Shown here: positions 59,940-64,000 of the stretch, one piece after another | How positions within the stretch are numbered: position 1 is the stretch's first letter | Layout of the letters: every line of letters starts with the position of its first letter | Assembly: GCF_009557455.1 (NCBI RefSeq) | Contig: NZ_CP045651.1 | Coordinates: 1,550,001 to 1,614,000 of the forward strand | Source: Alistipes sp. dk3624 | GTDB taxonomy: Bacteria > Bacteroidota > Bacteroidia > Bacteroidales > Rikenellaceae | Length of the DNA: 64,000 nucleotides | Direction: 5' to 3' | Made by a program: the position numbers and the translations under genes | Notes under the pieces: model-generated | The model's input: the letters and a program-made list of their open reading frames with translations, nothing else | What the model was told of the DNA's origin: nothing | The model's database searches: none

Positions 59940-60410
59940 TTACTTTGAATTTTTACTTGCTGCAGGTTCAGCGGATGCAGTCGGCGCGGGGGCCGCACTT
60001 GCCGTAAATTCCAGAAAACGGATTATGCCGTTTCGCTTATCGATATAGGCAAGGCGTTCGGTGCTCCCCGTAACATCGGCTCCCGTGACATTACTGTTCT
60101 TGCTATCTACTACCGGAATTTTCGTTGTTCCCGTGGTAGTGTCGGCACTGGAAACCGTAGACTGGCCGTTGTTCGGCACTGCGATTGTTACCGGAAGGGA
60201 CTCGCCTCCCGCCGGCGCATCTGCATGTACACTGAGCAAGACCACGCTTTTGCATGGCAAAGCATTGTAACAGATAGGGGAAATCCCGTAGTCCACCGAA
60301 GCATCGGTAATCTGTACTGCGTTAGTCCGGAGTTCATAAATCCCGCCTACATCCACTCTGGGGATAAACGATCCCGGAAAAACAACTCTAAAGTCTGCTC
60401 TTGGATACAT
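59940..60410 (-). CDS. Beta-rich phage protein with strong ribosome binding site
   Basis: A 156-residue protein starting MYPRADFRVVFPGSFIPRVD, with a Pro/Ala/Ser-rich C-terminus (FTASAAPAPTASAEPAASKN). The start is fixed by AAAGGAGGTGATT directly before the ATG, a full Shine-Dalgarno that is rare in Bacteroidota and implies high expression. Beta pattern and low-complexity tail fit a structural or decoration role. The frame upstream of 60410 is non-coding overlap. Confidence 0.65.
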   Translation of the reverse strand: MYPRADFRVVFPGSFIPRVDVGGIYELRTNAVQITDASVDYGISPICYNALPCKSVVLLSVHADAPAGGESLPVTIAVPNNGQSTVSSADTTTGTTKIPVVDSKNSNVTGADVTGSTERLAYIDKRNGIIRFLEFTASAAPAPTASAEPAASKNSK

Positions 60411-60427
60411 AATCACCTCCTTTTTGC

Positions 60428-61306
60428 TTAGATTACGGCATTTGCAGCGCATCCGCAAAACGGAGACGAAGCAACGGCCACCGTAGGCGTGTAGCAACAA
60501 TTCGGATTCTGAACCATGTAAGCCGGAACCGGCGCCGGGGCTTTGAGTTGGCTGACGATATTCGCAGTCTGGTACTGCAAGCTGGCTGCCGTAGCAAGCT
60601 GTGAGTTCTCGCGGCTGAGTTCGTCGATACGATCCTGCAAACGGGCTTTTTCCAGCCAGCAGAACTTGTCGTTGATGATCTGCGTCTGTGCGTCGATCTT
60701 CGCTCCGATGATGTTGAACTGCGTGTTGGCCGTAGATTGCAGCGCATTGGTCTGGTTAATCGTCGCGAGCTGATTCTCGTAGCCCATTTTCACGATGTCC
60801 TGGCGGACGTTGCAGCAACATTCGGCAATCTGGTTGCCGATCTGACAGCCCATAGACTGAATGGAGTTGATAATCTGCTGTCCGCTCATTCCGATCTGAC
60901 CGCCGATTTTATCCACCGATCCCTGAAGGCTGCAAATCGCGCCCTGAAGCTGCGTTGTCGAACAGTTCAGCGAGGCGGCCAGTTGGTTGATCGCTGCGCC
61001 GTTGCCCTGAATTGCATTCATCAGCAATTCACGACCCGCATCGTTGTTAAGCTGTGCCGGAAGACCGTTAGCGCCATTGTTGCCAAAACCGTTGCCGCCG
61101 AAGCCGCCCCAGCAGAAGAACAGCAGGATAATCCAGATCCACCAGCATCCGTCCCCGCCGAAACCATTCCGGTTGTTGTTACCGTTCATCAGGGCCGCAA
61201 CGAGGTTCGGGTCCATACCCTTGTTCTGCATCAGCGCCGGAATCATCGCCATGATGTCAGATCCCTTAGACCCGCCGTCGCCGAACATAAAAATATCTTT
61301 GTCCAT
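60428..61306 (-). CDS. Asn/Gly- and Cys-rich phage protein with hydrophobic stretch
   Basis: A 292-residue protein. After a short acidic start it has NGNNNRNGFGGDG, then WWIWIILLFFCWGGFGGNGF, then Gln-rich helices (GAAINQLAASLNCSTTQLQG; MGCQIGNQIAECCCNVRQDI) and a C-terminal tail rich in Cys (NPNCCYTPTVAV; FCGCAANAVI). Proteins of this pattern occur in many Bacteroidota and Firmicutes phages near structural genes, without known function. First gene of its operon. Confidence 0.65.
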   Translation of the reverse strand: MDKDIFMFGDGGSKGSDIMAMIPALMQNKGMDPNLVAALMNGNNNRNGFGGDGCWWIWIILLFFCWGGFGGNGFGNNGANGLPAQLNNDAGRELLMNAIQGNGAAINQLAASLNCSTTQLQGAICSLQGSVDKIGGQIGMSGQQIINSIQSMGCQIGNQIAECCCNVRQDIVKMGYENQLATINQTNALQSTANTQFNIIGAKIDAQTQIINDKFCWLEKARLQDRIDELSRENSQLATAASLQYQTANIVSQLKAPAPVPAYMVQNPNCCYTPTVAVASSPFCGCAANAVI

Positions 61307-61381
61307 AGTTATTGATTGATTATTAATTTTCGGCCCGCTTACGTGGGGCCGTTACCGATAGCGCTATGGAACAAAAATAGA

Positions 61382-61410
61382 AAGGGGCGGCACAGCGCAC
61401 CACCCCTTTG
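61382..61410 (-). terminator. Terminator of cassette B
   Basis: AAAGGGG and CCCCTTT close a hairpin with a partly paired 15-base top, followed on the minus strand by CTATTTTTG. It is 46 bases past the last gene of cassette B. Confidence 0.6.
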
Positions 61411-61455
61411 CAAAATAGTATAAAATGCCTGGGTTACAGTTGTATAAATGTAAAA

Positions 61456-61590
61456 TTAATTCGATTTTTCACATGCGTTTTTCAACATGCAAAGCAGCTC
61501 GTTTATCAGCAGCAACAATTCCCGGCGGAATACTTCGTCTTCGCCCATACGTTTGATTACGTCCAGGGCCGTATATTCATACTCGGTCAT
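61456..61590 (-). CDS. 44-residue protein ending cassette B
   Basis: Starts MTEYEYTALDVIKRMGEDEV and overlaps the antirepressor end by 14 bases. Paralog of the 44-residue protein at 52258-52392, same length and same last position in the cassette. Helical; unknown function. Confidence 0.65.
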   Translation of the reverse strand: MTEYEYTALDVIKRMGEDEVFRRELLLLINELLCMLKNACEKSN

Positions 61591-62350
61591 CGTGAAACAG
61601 GTTGTAGATGAATTCGCGGCCCTTTTCCGTCCAGTATAGATGCTGTTTGGTAAACTGTTGGCCGGTCGTGCTGCTGATGTAAGTATGCGTTCTATAACCT
61701 TCGTATCCCTGGCCCCGGTATTTCGCATACAGTACGTAGGTGTCGCTTTGCCGGTATATAATACCGCGCTTCACCAGCATGTCGTTTAGCCGCCTTGCGC
61801 TAACGCCTAATTGATCGGCTATCACGTTTGTCGTAATCAAGCTGTCCGATTGCAATACTTTATTGTAATATTGCACCATCGGCGCGGCCTTTTCGATTTG
61901 CTCGTTTGCCAGTCTGTTTTCTTCGGCAAGGCGCTCCTTCTCGGCCCGCTCTTGCTTCAACTGCGTTGCGAGCTTTATGATCGTATCCGGATCGGATAAC
62001 ACTTCCTCTACTTTCCGGTCGGTTAGGTAGGCCCCGTGTTTGCGAACGGATGGCAGAACTTCGGTCGTCACCCACCGTTTGAACTGTTTTGCGGTAGGTA
62101 ACTTAGACCCGAAAACAAGGGAGTAGACTCCGGATTCGTTGATAGCTGTCATTTCTCTATTTTGGCTGCCGTCGTGAATCACGACACCAGTTTTATCCTC
62201 ACTGTCAACGTGCCTATTAATAGCGTCTCTTGGATTAGAATATCCGAGAGCGCAACATACGTCATTAGCTACAAAATATGGCACTGTTTTAACATCGACA
62301 ACCCGAACACGTCCGAATTGCTGATTATTGAAAATTTGCATGGTGTTCAT
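61577..62350 (-). CDS. BRO-N / KilAC phage antirepressor
   Basis: A 257-residue protein with an N-terminal BRO domain (about 5-115: VVDVKTVPYFVANDVCCALG; NESGVYSLVFGSKLPTAKQF; WVTTEVLPSVRKHGAYL), a linker coil (LKQERAEKERLAEENRLANE), and a C-terminal KilAC domain (about 165-255) related to that of cassette A. So the two antirepressors share the C-terminal part but have different DNA-binding N-terminal domains. It begins two bases after the 93-residue gene. Confidence 0.88.
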   Translation of the reverse strand: MNTMQIFNNQQFGRVRVVDVKTVPYFVANDVCCALGYSNPRDAINRHVDSEDKTGVVIHDGSQNREMTAINESGVYSLVFGSKLPTAKQFKRWVTTEVLPSVRKHGAYLTDRKVEEVLSDPDTIIKLATQLKQERAEKERLAEENRLANEQIEKAAPMVQYYNKVLQSDSLITTNVIADQLGVSARRLNDMLVKRGIIYRQSDTYVLYAKYRGQGYEGYRTHTYISSTTGQQFTKQHLYWTEKGREFIYNLFHDDRV

Positions 62351-62352
62351 GT

Positions 62353-62634
62353 CTACCCCCTTTTAACGATTCTACCAGCGTTAACGCATTCTCTGAAGTT
62401 GTAGACCGGTTGCGGGCCGGTGATAGTGCGGTCTTCGATGAGGCGGGATAGGGATTCGAGAAGTAATTTTGCATGGCGAAGGGTAACTACAATCTGATCG
62501 TTGCCCTGCTGAATGTTGAAAAGGGATTCGTTGCCCTCTTTAGAAACCTTGTAGACGGTTAGCGATCCCGTCGGTCTTTCGATAACGCAGCCGCATGAAG
62601 CATAGCGGGCCGCGTAGGTTGTGTTGTTGGACAT
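62353..62634 (-). CDS. Conserved 93-residue protein of antirepressor cassette B
   Basis: Starts MSNNTTYAARYASCGCVIER immediately after site C of the leader RNA. Paralog of 50870-51151; the last third is nearly identical at the DNA level, which argues for a recent duplication. Helical core VTLRHAKLLLESLSRLIEDR. Function unknown. Confidence 0.7.
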   Translation of the reverse strand: MSNNTTYAARYASCGCVIERPTGSLTVYKVSKEGNESLFNIQQGNDQIVVTLRHAKLLLESLSRLIEDRTITGPQPVYNFRECVNAGRIVKRG

Positions 62635-62660
62635 GGTGTTTAAGCATTTTGTTTAGGCAC

Positions 62661-62829
62661 AATAAAACGGTCGTGCCTTTCCCGCTGCTTAAACACCTAT
62701 TAGGGCGAATCGCTAAGGCATTACACCTTTCGCACGGGGGTACACGACCGAAGTCTTATTTAATATCAAAACAGGCAATAAAAAACCACCTGCTAAGGTG
62801 GGCGCACAGCCCTAATAAATGTTTAAGCA
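62661..62829 (-). ncRNA. c4-like structured leader RNA of cassette B
   Basis: On the minus strand: arm A (62809-62829, starting TGCTTAAACATT), X CGGTCGTG (62743-62750), arm B (62686-62706), X-prime CACGACCG (62668-62675), then TTTTATT. A and B pair over 21 positions with two G-U pairs; X and X-prime pair over 8. B also pairs perfectly over 12 bases with C, TGCTTAAACACC (62635-62646), which abuts the ATG of the 93-residue gene. An internal CCACC/GGTGG hairpin with a T6 run (62780-62795 region) could be an early terminator. Sequence differs from cassette A, but order and spacing are the same. Confidence 0.7.
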
Positions 62830-62832
62830 TTA

Positions 62833-62863
62833 CAAATATAGTCACAATTTTTAAATTGTCAAA
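62833..62863 (-). promoter_or_regulatory. Promoter of antirepressor cassette B
   Basis: On the minus strand TTTG (62860-62863), 19-base spacer, TATATTTG (62833-62840): an exact consensus. Arm A begins three bases after the -7 box, as in cassette A. Confidence 0.82.
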
Positions 62864-62877
62864 TAAACCCACACAAA

Positions 62878-62926
62878 TTTGCATTGCTCAATAAAAGGCA
62901 CTATATTTGTACAATAAAACGTACAA
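62878..62926 (+). promoter_or_regulatory. Promoter and operator of the toxin-antitoxin pair
   Basis: TTTG (62878-62881), 20-base spacer, TATATTTG (62902-62909), then the inverted repeat TTGTAC-N8-GTACAA (62907-62926) and a further GTACAA before the ATG. The palindrome overlaps the -7 box, as expected of an autoregulated antitoxin operator. Confidence 0.7.
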
Positions 62927-62938
62927 AAGTGCGTACAA

Positions 62939-63235
62939 ATGAAAAAGATTATGGATGCAATTACTATTAGCCCTTCGGAGTTTCGGAACAATCAAAAAAA
63001 ATACTTTGACATGGCCGAACATACTCGCGTATTTGTGAAGCGCGGGCGTAAACTTATTGAATTAGTGGTTAGCGACGGTATCAGTCTTAATCCATCCCCT
63101 TCAGGCGATCCCTGGTTCGACGATCCGCGAAATATCGCCGAACTATCCCGCCGTATCAAGGAATATGAAGCAGGCAAAGCCGGAGAAGGAATTATTTATG
63201 ATCCAAGCAAGTCACTATGGGACAATATAAAATAA
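62939..63235 (+). CDS. Phd/YefM-family antitoxin
   Basis: A 98-residue protein. The N-terminal half (AITISPSEFRNNQKKYFDMA; VFVKRGRKLIELVV) is the Phd/YefM DNA-binding fold; the C-terminal half is acidic and flexible and would wrap the toxin. It overlaps the toxin start by 19 bases, typical of coupled translation. The ATG at 62939 or 62951 may be used. It would repress its own promoter through the GTAC palindrome. Confidence 0.88.
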   Translation: MKKIMDAITISPSEFRNNQKKYFDMAEHTRVFVKRGRKLIELVVSDGISLNPSPSGDPWFDDPRNIAELSRRIKEYEAGKAGEGIIYDPSKSLWDNIK

Positions 63236-63492
63236 TCGTAAAAGATAAGGCCCGCAAAGATCTGCAAAAGCATCATAAGAGCGGCAATAGAGCGATTACC
63301 AGGCGTATCGAACAAATATTTATCGAACTTGAAGATCATCCCCAAACGGGAATAGGCAACCCTGAACAACTCAAACATGAATATAGCGGCTTTTGGTCTC
63401 GGCGGCTAAGTTCGGAACACAGGTTGATATATCGGATAAACGAGGAAACGGTTGAAGTGCTTGTCGTATCCGCTCTGGGGCACTACCAATAG
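63217..63492 (+). CDS. YoeB-family toxin (ribosome-dependent mRNA interferase)
   Basis: A 91-residue RelE/YoeB-fold toxin. YKIIVKDKARKDLQKHHKSG, RRIEQIFIELEDHPQTGIGN, PEQLKHEYSGFWSRRLSSEH and RLIYRI..VVSALGHY match the Txe/YoeB family, with the conserved Glu, Arg, His and C-terminal HY residues. It would cleave mRNA in the ribosomal A site when free of antitoxin. Carried by the prophage, it could stabilise it or guard against other phages. Confidence 0.9.
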   Translation: MGQYKIIVKDKARKDLQKHHKSGNRAITRRIEQIFIELEDHPQTGIGNPEQLKHEYSGFWSRRLSSEHRLIYRINEETVEVLVVSALGHYQ

Positions 63493-63762
63493 TCAAACCT
63501 CTTTATTTTTAATCTTAACCATATCGCTGTACCTGTACAACCGCTCCTTGCAAACCGGTATTCCGGATCGTGATATTTTAGCGTTGAAAGCCGAATCGGA
63601 CTTGCCGGTGATTCGTTTCGCCTGCTCATAATCAACTTTGACATCCCGAAATGCCATAATCACCCTTTTCGCCCTGTCGAGATCATCCTCGGTTATGTTT
63701 TTGAAGAATCCCGCATCGAGCATGTCGGCGATCTCCCGTAGTAAATCAGACGTTCCAGCCAT
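63493..63762 (-). CDS. Small helical phage protein, likely HTH
   Basis: An 89-residue protein starting MAGTSDLLREIADMLDAGFF. The part KVDYEQAKRITGKSDSAFNA to ISRSGIPVCKERLYRYSDM looks like a winged or simple helix-turn-helix. It is the first gene after promoter motif copy 4 and is convergent with the toxin gene (adjacent stops). The frame extends to 63810, but the motif lies in that part, so the ATG at 63762 is chosen. Confidence 0.6.
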   Translation of the reverse strand: MAGTSDLLREIADMLDAGFFKNITEDDLDRAKRVIMAFRDVKVDYEQAKRITGKSDSAFNAKISRSGIPVCKERLYRYSDMVKIKNKEV

Positions 63763-63779
63763 AGAATAATCTGTTTTCG

Positions 63780-63810
63780 CAAAGGTCAATAGGACCGGGA
63801 CATTATGCAA
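63780..63810 (-). promoter_or_regulatory. 31 bp phage promoter-like motif, copy 4
   Basis: On the minus strand: TTGCATAATG-N12-TGACCTTTG, 18 bases before the ATG at 63762. The central 12 bases differ most here (TCCCGGTCCTAT), showing that the two outer boxes are what is conserved. Confidence 0.7.
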
Positions 63811-64000
63811 GTTTATTGGTAATATAAAATAGCAAAAACCTGTTTGTGATAAAGATTTACTTCCCCGTAATTCCCGTCAAATATCAAGATGAATACAATC
63901 CACTTTCAGAAATAAACAATAGCGTTCCACCGCGCTCTAACGATTCGTTATACCGCTCGTCATTATCAATTTACAAAATTACTTTTCATTCCTGCGTTCT

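Larger units (their letters stand above)
28530..64000. mobile_element. Siphovirus-type prophage, left part, continuing past the window
   Basis: Continuous phage genes from a lysis module next to tRNA-Glu through tail, head, portal and terminase genes and on to accessory genes at the right edge. The tape measure of 1509 residues and no sheath protein point to a siphovirus. Integrase, replication genes, repressor and right attachment site are not seen and must lie to the right if the element is intact. Base composition is more AT-rich than the chromosome. Late genes are all on the minus strand, with opposite-strand cargo at 37.2-37.9, 48.5-50.6, 50.6-52.4 and 62.9-63.5 kb. Confidence 0.92.

Noticed and set aside
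63811-64000. Further gene at the right edge
   Set aside because: Only short frames are present; I see nothing supportable in the last 190 bases.

Overview
The window reads as a chromosome segment of a Bacteroidota bacterium, probably Alistipes or a close relative (inference). The evidence is the repeated Bacteroidota promoter form TTTG-N18-20-TAnnTTTG, few Shine-Dalgarno sites, lipoproteins with BACON-type domains, and a GC-rich chromosome joined to a visibly more AT-rich prophage.

Bases 1-18 kb are housekeeping: the end of thiG plus thiH, dtd, a MazG-like pyrophosphatase, a decayed outer-membrane-type gene, a class III aminotransferase, etfB-etfA-acyl-CoA dehydrogenase, and an MNT-HEPN protein. 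A tandem ~308 bp repeat array follows. Next come a tRNA-Gln, waaA, a Crp-type regulator, yraN, pepE and purN on the minus strand, then acpP-fabF-rnc-radC, tsaB and a second tRNA-Gln on the plus strand. Bases 18-28.4 kb form a carbohydrate-related island: a GH106-like secreted enzyme, an unknown lipoprotein, and three paralogous lipoproteins with a GH43-like propeller, with no SusC/SusD.

From tRNA-Glu (28458-28529) to the right edge lies a siphovirus-type prophage of more than 35 kb. Its structural and lysis genes run right to left: small and large terminase, portal, minor head, scaffold, decoration, capsid, connectors, tail, tape measure, distal tail, tail tip, holin, GH108 lysozyme, candidate unimolecular spanin. 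No integrase or right attachment site is in the window. Three blocks of opposite-strand cargo interrupt the late genes: an antirepressor cassette, a lipoprotein island, and a DUF4160/DUF2442-HTH pair. A 31 bp phage promoter-like motif occurs four times, each copy just upstream of a minus-strand phage operon.

The most interesting signal is a family of ~160-176 nt RNAs with one shared architecture. It starts with arm A three bases after the -7 box, then X, arm B, X-prime (complementary to X), a U-rich tail, and a downstream site C. B can pair with A, or with C, which lies at the start codon of the next gene. Two copies head paralogous prophage antirepressor operons (50.6 and 62.8 kb), and two lie in the chromosomal repeat array at 9.2-9.7 kb. 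The stems differ between copies but complementarity is kept. The layout resembles the c4 antisense RNA that controls the antirepressor of phages P1 and P7, but its sequence and host context look different.
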